Below are positions 11,368 to 21,966 of a DNA stretch of 64,000 nucleotides, one piece after another. How positions within the stretch are numbered: the stretch's first letter is position 1; each line of letters opens with the position of its first letter. The notes under the pieces are model-generated. The model was not told the origin of the DNA. It searched no databases and saw only the letters and a list, made by a program, of their open reading frames with translations. Source of the DNA: Prochlorococcus sp. AG-670-M15 (GTDB taxonomy: Bacteria; Cyanobacteriota; Cyanobacteriia; PCC-6307; Cyanobiaceae); contig QCSV01000001.1 in assembly GCA_003211415.1 (NCBI GenBank), forward strand, positions 1 through 64,000, given 5' to 3'. Both the position numbers and the translations under genes were made by a program.

Positions 11368-11490
11368 ATGCCTACTGCTATGAATGTAAAAGAAGAAAAA
11401 AAAGCTAAAACCAAAATTGTAAAATTTGAAACTTCCACTTCACCTAATTGGAAAGATATAAAAATGTTCATTAGAAAGAATTTTTTTTAA
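11368..11490 (+). CDS. Putative 40-aa small protein
   Basis: MPTAMNVKEEKKAKTKIVKFETSTSPNWKDIKMFIRKNFF*; no family recognised. Confidence 0.3.
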   Translation: MPTAMNVKEEKKAKTKIVKFETSTSPNWKDIKMFIRKNFF

Positions 11491-11528
11491 AACCTTAACA
11501 CAATTGCAAAAAAATTTTTTACATCCAA

Positions 11529-12329
11529 TTATAAATTCAAAAGAATTACAACACCAAAGATAATTCTATAGATAACAAATATTTTTAACCCATTGGAAGA
11601 AAAATACTTTAATAAAAAATCTATAGCAAATAAAGATGACAAAAATGTCGCAATAAGACCAACAAAAAGAGGGAGAAGACCCAATGAAAAAAAATCATTA
11701 AAAGAAGAAATAAACTCAACAATCGCAGCAAGAGAGATAGCTGGCATTCCTAAAAGAAAAGAAAATTTAGCAGCATCGCCTCTTTCCCATCCTGCTATTA
11801 GAGCGCTAGAAATAGTAACCCCCGATCTTGAAACACCCGGAAAAATGGCAAATGCCTGAAAGAAACCTATCAAAAAACTATCTGAATAATTATGATTTTT
11901 AATATTAACTGAACCTCTTTTTGAACTATCTGCAATGTACATCAAAAAAGCCATTAGAAATGAGACCAATGCTATTGATAAATTTGAACGAAGAACATTT
12001 TCAAAAAAAGAAGGGATAAATATTTTTATACTCCCACCAAGCAAAACAATTGGAATAGTCCCAATCAAAATAGACCTTAATAATCTTTCATGTAAGAGAT
12101 ATTCAAGAAATTTTATAGAAGATTGACTTCTGAAATTAAAAATTTCATTCCTAAAATACCAAGCTATGGCAAGAACACTTCCAAGTTGAATAGTAGCCGA
12201 CAAAGATGCTCCAGGATCATCAATACCTAAAAAAAGAGATATAATTTTTAAATGAGCTGTACTACTTACGGGAATAAATTCCGTCAACCCTTGAATTAAT
12301 CCATATAAAACAAATTTTAAATATTCCAA
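11529..12329 (-). CDS. uppP: Undecaprenyl-diphosphatase (BacA/UppP)
   Basis: GLIQGLTEFIPVSSTAHL...FFQAFAIFPGVSRSGVTISSALIAGW. Confidence 0.96.
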   Translation of the reverse strand: MEYLKFVLYGLIQGLTEFIPVSSTAHLKIISLFLGIDDPGASLSATIQLGSVLAIAWYFRNEIFNFRSQSSIKFLEYLLHERLLRSILIGTIPIVLLGGSIKIFIPSFFENVLRSNLSIALVSFLMAFLMYIADSSKRGSVNIKNHNYSDSFLIGFFQAFAIFPGVSRSGVTISSALIAGWERGDAAKFSFLLGMPAISLAAIVEFISSFNDFFSLGLLPLFVGLIATFLSSLFAIDFLLKYFSSNGLKIFVIYRIIFGVVILLNL

Positions 12330-12390
12330 AAAATTATTAAATTACATAATTAATTAATAGCAATTTACAATTAAAAACTAGTAAATAAAA

Positions 12391-12672
12391 ATGAAAAAAA
12401 TCTATTTTAATATTTATTCTTTCATCTTCAATCTTTTCTGATTCTGCAAAAGCTAACTATTAGCTAATTAGAAATTTAAAAAAAAGACCTGGAGTAGGTC
12501 AAGATGCTAGAGGAATAACAAGTCCTTCAATACATTCTATTCCCATTAAATATTTAGATACTTGTATTAAGGTAGGCGAAAAGTTATTAATTAAATATAA
12601 GTACTGGTTGGCAATTTAATAGTAGATGGACCTGTTTATTTAGAGTTGATTAGTAATCAAGTTACCTTTTAA
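12391..12672 (+). pseudogene. Decayed small secreted-protein gene
   Basis: Fragments across frames: SILIFILSSSIFSDSAKANY* (signal-peptide-like), LIRNLKKRPGVGQDARGITSPSIHSIPIKYLDTCIKVGEKLLIKYKYW, then after a frame change VGNLIVDGPVYLELISNQVTF*. At least one in-frame TAG and two frame changes. Confidence 0.6.
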
Positions 12673-12796
12673 CATCGTGAGCACAACCATCACCTTTATA
12701 ATTTTCGCTCTCGTAAAAATCATTTTTTGTCCCAAAAAAAACAGTTAATAAAACGAAAGGTAAGCTTAATATAAATAAAATAGTTGTTAAATCCAT
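12662..12796 (-). CDS. 44-aa single-TM small protein
   Basis: MDLTTILFILSLPFVLLTVFFGTKNDFYESENYKGDGCAHDVKR*; clean ATG-to-stop, hydrophobic N-terminus. Confidence 0.6.
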   Translation of the reverse strand: MDLTTILFILSLPFVLLTVFFGTKNDFYESENYKGDGCAHDVKR

Positions 12797-12859
12797 AGTG
12801 TTGAATTATTCAAGAGGTTCATGAAAAATTAAAATTAAAATTTCTTCATTAACTCATTT

Positions 12860-12985
12860 TTAATAGTCTGTAGGTCCTTTAATACCAAGATAAAAGAAGG
12901 CTCCTAACCCAACCAAAAGTAAAACTCCAGCAATAGCTGCAGAAGGAACAAAACCTCCTATTGCAAAGGAAGAAAAATAATACAT
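12860..12985 (-). CDS. 41-aa single-TM small protein
   Basis: MYYFSSFAIGGFVPSAAIAGVLLLVGLGAFFYLGIKGPTDY*; resembles low-mass photosynthetic-complex subunits in layout only. Confidence 0.55.
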   Translation of the reverse strand: MYYFSSFAIGGFVPSAAIAGVLLLVGLGAFFYLGIKGPTDY

Positions 12986-13074
12986 CTATAAAACTAAAAC
13001 TAGTTTGATAATATCAATAAAAACTAGGTATTTGTAAAAAATTTTGACTCGAAGACAATTAGATAATATCTGTT

Positions 13075-13314
13075 CTAAGCCACTAGCGTCGAATCTTCGT
13101 TATCAGCAGAAATTCTTATTCTTTCTTCCAACTTGGGGCCATATAATTCATTTCCCCAGATTTCAACTCTTGAATCATTTGGCGCCATAAAAGTAAGAAT
13201 ATCAGTTGGAAATAAAACTCTCTCTAAAAAAAAGTTTGATGGACCAATACATCTCAAGACAACCATCCTACAACCTTCATTTTTGTATGAAAATTCAACC
13301 ATTCTAAACAGCAA
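13075..13314 (-). CDS. DUF1830-like protein
   Basis: YKNEGCRMVVLRCIGPSNFFLERVLFPTDILTFMAPNDSRVEIW resembles DUF1830. Confidence 0.6.
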   Translation of the reverse strand: MLFRMVEFSYKNEGCRMVVLRCIGPSNFFLERVLFPTDILTFMAPNDSRVEIWGNELYGPKLEERIRISADNEDSTLVA

Positions 13315-13392
13315 AACTCTCTCAATTAAACACTATTTAAAACTAATAAAAATGTATAAGAAATTACTGAAAAAAAAGAAATATAAAAAAAT

Positions 13393-14337
13393 TTAGATAT
13401 TTAATCCAGCCTCAACTAAATTTCTTTCTTGATCAATTAATAAAAGCGCGTAAGAATCTACCATATCATAACTTTTATGAGGAATTGAGACATTAAGCAT
13501 TCTCAAGAAATTAGATAATTTTTCATCTTGAAGGGCCTTGCCTTTCTTTAAAAACATTTCTTTTTCCTGATTAGTTTTCCATATATTCATATACTCAATC
13601 TTCAAGGGCTTTAAGTGCCAAATATTTTCTAATAAAGTCCAAATTTCTAAATATTCTTTTAGGTTATTTTGAATTTTTAATAAATAAGATGATTCATGAA
13701 GACTCAAATTTGTTGTATTTATGGGTCGATAGTTTATGTCAATAGAATAAGGTTTAATTCCTAAAAACCATCCCTCAAGAATTAATAAATCAGGTTTATC
13801 TAATCTCCAATGAGATCTATCTCCTAGACCATTTCTTAAGGATTTATCGAAAACTGGTACATTTAATTCTCCATTTGTCTTCCAATTTAATAATTTTTCA
13901 TACATTAATTTTACTGAGTGACTACCAGGAAACCCTCTTGAAACATTCCAAGGGTTATTCTTAATTGCTAATTTCATTTCATTTGATGGGAGATAAAAGT
14001 CGTCAATTGAAATAACTGCAATTTTAAAGTTTAATTTTAACGATATAGCTTCGAGCCATTTACCTAGAGTTGTTTTACCTGTCCCAGGTAAAGCTGAGAT
14101 TCCAATAATTTTTCTATCAGAAAAATTATTTTGAAATTTATAAGCCTGAGATAAAAGAGGTAAAGCCAAGCCCCAAATCCAATCATCATTTACTTTATTG
14201 TTCCAATATTGATCAATTGAAAGTATGTTTCTTTGATTATTCCAAAAATTGAACCAATCATCCAAGGATTCCCAACCAATATCAATAATTAATTTTTCAA
14301 ATTTATCAAGAGGAAAATTAATATCTAAATCTTTCAT
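13393..14337 (-). CDS. Glycerate 3-kinase-like P-loop kinase
   Basis: IIGISALPGTGKTTLGKWLEAI..., ISIDDFYLP, GFPGSHSVKLMYEKL, LILEGWFLGIKP. Confidence 0.85.
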   Translation of the reverse strand: MKDLDINFPLDKFEKLIIDIGWESLDDWFNFWNNQRNILSIDQYWNNKVNDDWIWGLALPLLSQAYKFQNNFSDRKIIGISALPGTGKTTLGKWLEAISLKLNFKIAVISIDDFYLPSNEMKLAIKNNPWNVSRGFPGSHSVKLMYEKLLNWKTNGELNVPVFDKSLRNGLGDRSHWRLDKPDLLILEGWFLGIKPYSIDINYRPINTTNLSLHESSYLLKIQNNLKEYLEIWTLLENIWHLKPLKIEYMNIWKTNQEKEMFLKKGKALQDEKLSNFLRMLNVSIPHKSYDMVDSYALLLIDQERNLVEAGLNI

Positions 14338-14341
14338 CTTT

Positions 14342-15139
14342 CTAACTTAGTTCTCGCTTATTTATCAATTTATTGATTTCATTTTTCCAACCATATCCAT
14401 TTGGTTCAGAAGCTAAAGTATATTCCAAATCTTTTAATTGACCTAGTAAATTTAAGTTAGGTCCATCTATCCCTGGGATAACGATTCTAATATCTGAGTT
14501 TAAAAGTAGAGGCAAATCATTTGGAGAATCGCCTAAACCTATAATTTCAATATTTTGAACCCTTGAATATCCTTTAAGAGCATTTATTGCTTTACCTTTA
14601 TTCGATTTTGTAGATAATAAGTGACTCATTCTATTTCCCTTAAAAATATCAACATTGAACCTTTTACAACAGATATTAATTTTCTCTTCTAAATAACTAG
14701 GCGGATTTAAAAAAGGCATGCTCCAATGCCTATCACGCATTAAGTTCAATGATTTACCTTCTAAACCTGTTAGTTGAGTGGCTTCTTGATCAGTGAGATT
14801 ATTAAGAGGAGTAAGTTTATAATCGATTTCATTGGAAATAAAATTTAAGATTTCTTCAAGATATTCGTATTTAATACCAAGAATAATTTCTCCATTTACT
14901 CTTTCAAGAGATTCACCATATATTGCTGCACCATTTTCAACAATATAAGGATCCGTCAAGTTAAGTTCCTTTCTAATAACTTTTACTTCAGAAGCAGTTT
15001 TGCTTGTACAAAGAATTACGGGTATAGATAATTTTTGAAGTTTTTTTATAGTTTCTTTAGCAGGTGATAAATCATATGAGTGATCCATTAAAGTACCATC
15101 TACATCACTTACTACCCAAATAGAAGATTTTTCTATCAT
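14342..15139 (-). CDS. HAD-IIB phosphatase, mannosyl/glucosyl-3-phosphoglycerate phosphatase-like
   Basis: WVVSDVDGTLMDHSYDLSPAKETIKKLQ..., IIGLGDSPNDLPLL; neighbourhood with gpgS. Confidence 0.85.
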   Translation of the reverse strand: MIEKSSIWVVSDVDGTLMDHSYDLSPAKETIKKLQKLSIPVILCTSKTASEVKVIRKELNLTDPYIVENGAAIYGESLERVNGEIILGIKYEYLEEILNFISNEIDYKLTPLNNLTDQEATQLTGLEGKSLNLMRDRHWSMPFLNPPSYLEEKINICCKRFNVDIFKGNRMSHLLSTKSNKGKAINALKGYSRVQNIEIIGLGDSPNDLPLLLNSDIRIVIPGIDGPNLNLLGQLKDLEYTLASEPNGYGWKNEINKLINKRELS

Positions 15140-15141
15140 TT

Positions 15142-16902
15142 TTATAAAGCACTAAGCCAAACCACTTGAAAAGGATCAAGAATAATATTTTTACAATTGT
15201 ATTTAGTGGATGTTAAAAAATCATAGGTATTAAAATCATTATCAATTATTTTTGGTAGATCATTATCATTCAATTGATAATTAATTTTATTTTCAGTCAT
15301 ATTGTGGATTGCAAAAACAGACTCAGGACCTTTACTTCTTTTGATTACAACAATATCACTTCTACCTTTAGACAAACATTTCATTTCCGAAGAAGGGTGA
15401 AATTGCTTTAATTCTGATCTGACATCCATAGCCTTACGAAGATATTTTAAGTTTTTATTAGCATTAGATTCAGGATTATTTAAAACGGCTAAAAGATTTT
15501 CTGATTTAAACTTTTCTCTGTTAAGGTCTCTTCTTTGACCTGTCATAGAAAAACTTTTGATATCATTTCCTGAAGCTAGTAATGCTGGCAAATAAAATGC
15601 AGGGACCCCTTTTAGCGCCATTACTAATAATTGACTCAAAATAAATCTCTCATACTGAAATCTTTTAGCATCTCTACTGGAGTCTTCCATTGCACTCCAC
15701 CAACTAATATTTAATTCATAAGGTTTATCATCACCATTTGATAAACGTCTATGACTAACTAAGCCCCCTCTTTTCTCACAATTAATTAATAAATCTTTAA
15801 TTCTCTGCTCATTCATTAATCCCTCAAGAGCTCTTAGCCCAACACCATCGTGCGATGCAGTGAAATTAAATAAAGTAGTACCTTCAGGTAATATGGGCCA
15901 GTCAAAAATCCATGAGTTTAGAATATCAGCTCTTGAAGTAATAATTGCCTCTAAAAGAAGAGGAGGCAATGGGAAATTATATGCCATATGGGCTTCATTT
16001 TCAGGAATCAGATAAGATAGATTTTCCTTCTGAGGGACATTAGTTTCAGTTATTAAAACTCCCTCATTAAGAAGATTATTTAAAAGAACTCTTAAGAGTT
16101 TCACAATTGAATGTGCTTTTGGCAAATGTAAGCACGTTGTCCCTGATTCCTTCCAAATAAAACCTACAGCATCAAGCCTGAACCATTTAATTCCATTAGA
16201 TAAATAAGTAATAATTAAATTTAAGAACTCAAGAGTCATTTTTGGATTATGCCAATTCAAATCAATTTGATCTGGACCAAAAGTTGTCCAAACTTGTTTA
16301 GGGCCATGTTCAGTATTTATTTGAGAAAACAAAGAGGAACTTCTTGGCCTAACTACATTTGACCAGTCAAGATTTTGTTTTGGTGAAAAAACATTTGATA
16401 TTCCCGGTTCTTGGGATTTAATAAATTGTTGAACCCATGGGTGAGATGATGAGACATGGTTTAATACTAAATCAGCCATCAAATCATGATTTTTAGAAAT
16501 ACTTTTGAGATCATCCCAACTTCCAAATTTTTCTTCTAAGGAATCATAACTTGAGACTGCAAAACCTCCATCACTTGTAGATTTCAAAAAAGGAAGAATA
16601 TGTACAACTTTTGAAAGACTGCCAAAATGTTTACTTAACAACTTACTTAGAGTTATTAAAGTTGCCTCGCCATTTTTATAAATACTATCTGCATAAGTTA
16701 TCAACACCGAATGAGATTCATTCCACCTTTCCTTATCTCTTATTTCTTCATAAGCAGATTTCTCTGAGAAATCATCTAAAATCTGTAATAATTGATTTGA
16801 AATAAAATTAATTTCTTCTGTAGTATTATTTGAATAAATTGTTTTTAACAATTTATCGATCTTTAATCTATCTAATTTTTTCTCTGAATCAATTTGCTTC
16901 AC
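15142..16902 (-). CDS. GH13 sugar phosphorylase (sucrose / glucosylglycerate phosphorylase-like)
   Basis: DLMADLVLNHVSSSHPWVQQF, GIKWFRLDAVGFIWKESGTTCLHLPKAH, FNFTASHDGVGLRALEG. Confidence 0.87.
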   Translation of the reverse strand: MKQIDSEKKLDRLKIDKLLKTIYSNNTTEEINFISNQLLQILDDFSEKSAYEEIRDKERWNESHSVLITYADSIYKNGEATLITLSKLLSKHFGSLSKVVHILPFLKSTSDGGFAVSSYDSLEEKFGSWDDLKSISKNHDLMADLVLNHVSSSHPWVQQFIKSQEPGISNVFSPKQNLDWSNVVRPRSSSLFSQINTEHGPKQVWTTFGPDQIDLNWHNPKMTLEFLNLIITYLSNGIKWFRLDAVGFIWKESGTTCLHLPKAHSIVKLLRVLLNNLLNEGVLITETNVPQKENLSYLIPENEAHMAYNFPLPPLLLEAIITSRADILNSWIFDWPILPEGTTLFNFTASHDGVGLRALEGLMNEQRIKDLLINCEKRGGLVSHRRLSNGDDKPYELNISWWSAMEDSSRDAKRFQYERFILSQLLVMALKGVPAFYLPALLASGNDIKSFSMTGQRRDLNREKFKSENLLAVLNNPESNANKNLKYLRKAMDVRSELKQFHPSSEMKCLSKGRSDIVVIKRSKGPESVFAIHNMTENKINYQLNDNDLPKIIDNDFNTYDFLTSTKYNCKNIILDPFQVVWLSAL

Positions 16903-16952
16903 TTTGAAAAAATCAACGAAGTATTAATACTATTCTGCACATCAATTAGAAA

Positions 16953-18179
16953 ATGGACTTTCAACAAGGTTTAATCACAACAATACATGAATATGGAGTT
17001 ACAAGGAATTTACTTAAAGAATTAAACAAAAGTCTTAAAAAAAGATCAACTAGCATTCTAATACCTTGCTTATATGAAGAATTTGAGCGCCCAGCATTAA
17101 AAGACATAAGAGAAGTTTTAAAAGACCTCACAGGCTTAAATGAATTAGTTATTGCTCTCTCTGCAAAAACTGTTGAGCAAGTTAAAGCAGCAAAATCATT
17201 TTTTGACTCAATGCCATTTCCAGTTCACGTTCAATGGACTAATTCTCCCTCTGTAATAGAACTTTTAAAAAGCCAAGAAAAAAATGGGTTAGAACTTTTA
17301 GGCACTCCAGGAAAAGGATGGGCTGTCTGGCAAGGAATAGGAGTTGCGACGAGAAAATCAGAAGTTGTTGCTCTTTTTGATGCTGATATAAGAACTTTTA
17401 GTCATTTGTATCCTTCAAGAATGATACTTCCACTTTTGGATGAATCATATGGGATATCATATGTAAAGGCTTTTTACAGTAGATTATCCCTAGAGACCAA
17501 TCAATTGCAGGGTAGAGCAACAAGATTATTTGTAGGTCCCTTATTGGCAAGTCTTGAGCAGTTAGTAGGGAAGGGTCCCTTTTTACAATATCTTCAATCA
17601 TTTAGATATCCATTAGCAGGTGAGTTTGCGTTCACTAAAGACCTTGCTATGAATCTACGAATTCCTTGTGACTGGGGTTTAGAGATAGGTTTATTATCAG
17701 AGGTTTATAGAAACGTAAGAACCTCCAAAATAGCTCAAGTTGACCTGGGTTTATTCGATCATAAACATAAGAATATTGGTGATTCATCTAAAGAAGGATT
17801 GCAAAAAATGTGCACAGAAATTCTTTCAAGTGTTTTAAGAGGTCTCATGGAGCATCAAGCAGAGACCTTAACAAGTACTCAATTAGCAACCTTAGAAGTT
17901 CTTTATAAAAGAGTAGGGGAAGATCGGGTAAAACAATTTGGATTAGATTCAGCAGTTAATCAACTTCCATACGATAGGCATGAAGAAGAGTTATCAGTAC
18001 AAAAATTTGCGAAACTATTGAGACCAGCTACAGAAGATTACTTAGCTTGCCCAACAACCCAGCAATTACCGAGTTGGTCAAGAGTTCTATCTTGTGAGAA
18101 CAAACTGCAAGATGATTTGGCAATTGCTGGGTCACGAGATATAAAAACAACTGAAAAAGAATTAATTAAAAACTTCTAA
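16953..18179 (+). CDS. gpgS: Glucosyl-3-phosphoglycerate synthase
   Basis: [21 protein letters not shown]..., [45 protein letters not shown]..., [18 protein letters not shown]81-like. Confidence 0.9.
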   Translation: MDFQQGLITTIHEYGVTRNLLKELNKSLKKRSTSILIPCLYEEFERPALKDIREVLKDLTGLNELVIALSAKTVEQVKAAKSFFDSMPFPVHVQWTNSPSVIELLKSQEKNGLELLGTPGKGWAVWQGIGVATRKSEVVALFDADIRTFSHLYPSRMILPLLDESYGISYVKAFYSRLSLETNQLQGRATRLFVGPLLASLEQLVGKGPFLQYLQSFRYPLAGEFAFTKDLAMNLRIPCDWGLEIGLLSEVYRNVRTSKIAQVDLGLFDHKHKNIGDSSKEGLQKMCTEILSSVLRGLMEHQAETLTSTQLATLEVLYKRVGEDRVKQFGLDSAVNQLPYDRHEEELSVQKFAKLLRPATEDYLACPTTQQLPSWSRVLSCENKLQDDLAIAGSRDIKTTEKELIKNF

Positions 18180-19885
18180 AGTAAAAAGTACCTTTGAGCC
18201 ATTGGGACTTCTTCAAGAGGTTCACAAGTAAGAAGTTCCCCATCAGAAAAAACTTCATAAGTTTGAGGATCAACTGAAATATTTGGTAGTTTACTATTAA
18301 GTTTTAAGAGTGATTTATTGATATTTCTGGTATTTTCTACGGCAATACATTTCTTTTGTAAGCCTAATTTATTTGGAATATTTTGATCAATTGAATTTTT
18401 ACTTAAAAAGGTGAAAGAACTCTTAATTAGAGATTGGCCGAAACTTGCAAACATAGGTCTACCATGTACGGGCCCTGGAGTAGGAATTGAAGCATTTGCA
18501 TCACCCATTTGAGACCAAACTATAGATCCTCCTTTAACAACTAATTCAGGCTTTACAGCAAAAAAGGCAGGTTTCCACAATACTAAATCCGCAATTTTAC
18601 CTTTTTCTATAGAGCCAACATGTTTATCAATGCCATGAGCTATTGCAGGATTAATTGTAACTTTTGAAATATATCTCTTTACTCTGTAATTATCGTTTCT
18701 ATCAGAATCCTGCGATAGCGGTCCCCTTTGGACTTTCATTTTATGAGCGGTTTGAAAAGTTCTTGTAATTACTTCACCAACTCTTCCCATAGCTTGAGAA
18801 TCACTAGCAATAATTGAAAAGGCACCTATATCGTGCAAGATATCCTCAGCAGCAATAGTCTCTCTTCTGATCCTTGATTCGGCAAATGCAATATCTTCTG
18901 GGATTTTAGAATCTAAATGATGACAAACCATTAACATGTCAAGATGTTCTTCTAATGTGTTCCTCGTATAGGGTCTTGTTGGATTTGTACTACTTGGAAG
19001 AACATTTTTTTCTCCACAAATCTTAATAATGTCTGGCGCATGACCTCCACCTGCTCCTTCGGTATGAAAAGTATGAATAGTTCTTCCTGCGATAGCGTTA
19101 ATGGTATCTTCAACAAAGCCTGCCTCATTTAAAGTATCAGTATGAATACATACTTGTACGTCAAACTTATCTGCAACATTAAGACAAGAATTTATTGTCG
19201 AGGGAGTCGTTCCCCAATCCTCATGAAGCTTCAATCCACACGCACCAGCTTCAACCTGATCAATAAGATTTTTCTCGTTTGTTGAATTTCCTTTTCCAAA
19301 AAAACCTAAATTCATAGGAAATGCTTCTGCAGATTGAATCATTCTTGAAATATGAAAAGAACCCGGAGTACAAGTAGTAGCATTTGTCCCTGTTGCAGGT
19401 CCAGTTCCTCCTCCCAACATGGTTGTAATTCCGGAGGCTAGTGCCGTCTCAATTTGTTGGGGGCAGATAAAGTGAATGTGGGTATCTATTGAACCTGCAG
19501 TAAGAATATGGCCTTCTCCAGCTATTACTTCTGTTGATGCACCAATAACAATATCTACATTATCCTGGATATCAGGATTACCAGCTTTACCGATTTCAAA
19601 AATCATTCCATCTTTTATACCCACATCAGCCTTAATTATTCCCCACCAATCTATGATCAAAGCATTAGTTATTACGGTATCTACAGCTCCATCATCTCTA
19701 CTTACTTGAGACTGTCCCATCCCATCTCGAATAACTTTACCTCCACCGAATTTAACTTCATCTCCGTATGTAGTTAAATCCTTCTCTACTTCTATAAAAA
19801 GTTCGGTATCAGCAAGCCTTACTCTATCTCCGGTAGTGGGTCCGTAAGTTTGCGCATAAGTATTTCTGTCAATTTTATAGGACAT
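18176..19885 (-). CDS. ureC: Urease subunit alpha
   Basis: [80 protein letters not shown]. Confidence 0.99.
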   Translation of the reverse strand: MSYKIDRNTYAQTYGPTTGDRVRLADTELFIEVEKDLTTYGDEVKFGGGKVIRDGMGQSQVSRDDGAVDTVITNALIIDWWGIIKADVGIKDGMIFEIGKAGNPDIQDNVDIVIGASTEVIAGEGHILTAGSIDTHIHFICPQQIETALASGITTMLGGGTGPATGTNATTCTPGSFHISRMIQSAEAFPMNLGFFGKGNSTNEKNLIDQVEAGACGLKLHEDWGTTPSTINSCLNVADKFDVQVCIHTDTLNEAGFVEDTINAIAGRTIHTFHTEGAGGGHAPDIIKICGEKNVLPSSTNPTRPYTRNTLEEHLDMLMVCHHLDSKIPEDIAFAESRIRRETIAAEDILHDIGAFSIIASDSQAMGRVGEVITRTFQTAHKMKVQRGPLSQDSDRNDNYRVKRYISKVTINPAIAHGIDKHVGSIEKGKIADLVLWKPAFFAVKPELVVKGGSIVWSQMGDANASIPTPGPVHGRPMFASFGQSLIKSSFTFLSKNSIDQNIPNKLGLQKKCIAVENTRNINKSLLKLNSKLPNISVDPQTYEVFSDGELLTCEPLEEVPMAQRYFLL

Positions 19886-19889
19886 AATT

Positions 19890-20210
19890 TTAAGTATTTA
19901 GAGAACCGTTTACCAATGCATTAAAACCATGGGCAATTCTTAAACCTGTATATGGAACTAATTTGACCTCAGTTGTATCTCCAGGTTCAAATCTAATTGC
20001 TGTTCCTGCAGGAATGTCAAGACGCATACCAAGTGTTAATTTTCGATCAAAAATTAAAGCCTTATTAGCTTCAAAAAAATGATAATGAGACCCAATTTGT
20101 ACTGGCCTATCTCCAGAATTAGAAACTTTTACTGTTTTAACTTCCTTACCAAGATTTAATTCGATTTCACCTTTTTCAGGAATTATTTCGCCAGGAATTA
20201 AATTACTCAT
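19890..20210 (-). CDS. ureB: Urease subunit beta
   Basis: [15 protein letters not shown]...[18 protein letters not shown]. Confidence 0.98.
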   Translation of the reverse strand: MSNLIPGEIIPEKGEIELNLGKEVKTVKVSNSGDRPVQIGSHYHFFEANKALIFDRKLTLGMRLDIPAGTAIRFEPGDTTEVKLVPYTGLRIAHGFNALVNGSLNT

Positions 20211-20212
20211 AA

Positions 20213-20515
20213 CTAATTAATCGGATTGTGAATAGTAACTAACTTTGTCCCATCAGGGAAAACGGCTTCTATTTGGACTTCATCAACCATTTCAGGAATG
20301 CCCTCCATAACTTGTGACTTTGAAAGCCAAGTAGTTCCCTCTGACATTAATTGACTTACACTTTTTCCATCTCGAGCTCCTTCAAGAACTTGAAAACTCA
20401 AAAAAGCAATTGTTTCAGGATAATTAAGCTTAAGACCTCGACTAAGCCTTCTTTCAGCTAAGAGCGCAGCAGAAAAAATCAATAATTTATCCTTTTCTTG
20501 AGGTGAAAGATGCAT
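20213..20515 (-). CDS. ureA: Urease subunit gamma
   Basis: [53 protein letters not shown]. Confidence 0.98.
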   Translation of the reverse strand: MHLSPQEKDKLLIFSAALLAERRLSRGLKLNYPETIAFLSFQVLEGARDGKSVSQLMSEGTTWLSKSQVMEGIPEMVDEVQIEAVFPDGTKLVTIHNPIN

Positions 20516-20565
20516 TATAAAAAATTAATCTATAAATTCTTAAAAAAGGTTCTTTCTGAACATAA

Positions 20566-21468
20566 TTAATAATTCATAGAATCTTGTAAAGGCCATACAC
20601 CTTGATATTTTGGCTCACAAAATCCATAAACAGACCTAATTTGTTTCCAAATACAAAAAAAACATTTTCTAGCATCTTGAGAAGAACTTCCTAGGAATCT
20701 TACAGAGATTCCATTTTCAAGGATTCCAATAGATAAATTATTTTTAGTTTCATTGAAAATCTTTTTTATATTTCCCACAAGATTATTTATTTTTGACTTG
20801 GAAAAATCTTTTTCGCAAATCCAAATTAAGGATCCAAAAACAGGCATGTAATCCATGCCCGACTTGGCCACAAAACTTGCCTTAGATAATTCAATCTGAT
20901 CAACATATTCCCAATCATCAAATAAATCATTATTTCTCATAATTTCTAATTTAGACCTAAAAACTCCACTCTCAATAGATTCTCCGGAAGAAGATCTTCC
21001 AAGTCTTATTAAATCAGTAAATAAAAAACTTGAAGTTTCTGAAATAGATACTTTAAAAATTTGCTCATATAAACCATTTGCAAAGATGATTGTTTCTTGG
21101 GGAAGGTACTCTAAATGAGAATTGTCAAGAATGTTTATACGATTATTTTGCTTTGAAAAACTTCCTCTAGGATTGATTTTAGATCTTCCAACAGATCCAT
21201 ATACTTTCTGAGCTGAAGAAGTAGTCAACAAAACCTTAGAGTTTTTTTCAAGATTTACCTCAAAATCGAGTAAATCACCTCCTACCAATCCACCTGCAGT
21301 ATGTAGAACAGGCAAAATGCATCTGCCCTCTTGATCGTGAGTAGACTTTAATAACTTATAAGGAGAAGTTGATTTAGATTTAAAGATTGTTTTATCAACA
21401 TTTCCTAAACTTGCTTTATTATTGAAAAAATTTAAGAAACAATTACCTTCCCATGAAGTTTTAATCAT
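20566..21468 (-). CDS. ureD: Urease accessory protein UreD
   Basis: [45 protein letters not shown]; urease operon context. Confidence 0.95.
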   Translation of the reverse strand: MIKTSWEGNCFLNFFNNKASLGNVDKTIFKSKSTSPYKLLKSTHDQEGRCILPVLHTAGGLVGGDLLDFEVNLEKNSKVLLTTSSAQKVYGSVGRSKINPRGSFSKQNNRINILDNSHLEYLPQETIIFANGLYEQIFKVSISETSSFLFTDLIRLGRSSSGESIESGVFRSKLEIMRNNDLFDDWEYVDQIELSKASFVAKSGMDYMPVFGSLIWICEKDFSKSKINNLVGNIKKIFNETKNNLSIGILENGISVRFLGSSSQDARKCFFCIWKQIRSVYGFCEPKYQGVWPLQDSMNY

Positions 21469-21516
21469 AAATTGTTTTCTTTAATTACTAAATTAAAGTA
21501 ACCAAAAATTTTGATT

Positions 21517-21966
21517 ATGAGAATGAATAAACAAATTGTTGTAACTGATTGGATTAAGAAAAAACCGAAATTAGGTTCATTTTTAAAACTTACCTTAAGT
21601 TCAGATGAAAGAAGAATCTTAAGAGGTAAAAGATTAACTGATTGTGATCAAGAAATAATTTTACAATTACCTAGAAAGGGCAAATTAAAGGATGGAGATA
21701 TTCTTTCAACTAATGAGTCCACTTTTTATATAGAGATAATTGCCAAAACAGAAGATTTAATTGAAATAAGTTCAAATTCTAAAATTGAGCTTATTAAAAC
21801 TGCATATCATCTTGGGAATAGGCACGTGGAAGTAGAAATCGAAGAAGGTATTCTTCTAACAAAAAGTGATTATGTTATTAAAAATATGCTTCTTAATTTT
21901 AAAGTTGATTTAAAAAATACGAAAAAAAAGTTTTTTCCGGAAAGAGGTGCCCATAGTCATGAGTAA
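21517..21966 (+). CDS. ureE: Urease accessory protein UreE
   Basis: YHLGNRHVEVEIEEG...; tracked start 21511, downstream ATG at 21517 also possible. Confidence 0.92.
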   Translation: MRMNKQIVVTDWIKKKPKLGSFLKLTLSSDERRILRGKRLTDCDQEIILQLPRKGKLKDGDILSTNESTFYIEIIAKTEDLIEISSNSKIELIKTAYHLGNRHVEVEIEEGILLTKSDYVIKNMLLNFKVDLKNTKKKFFPERGAHSHE

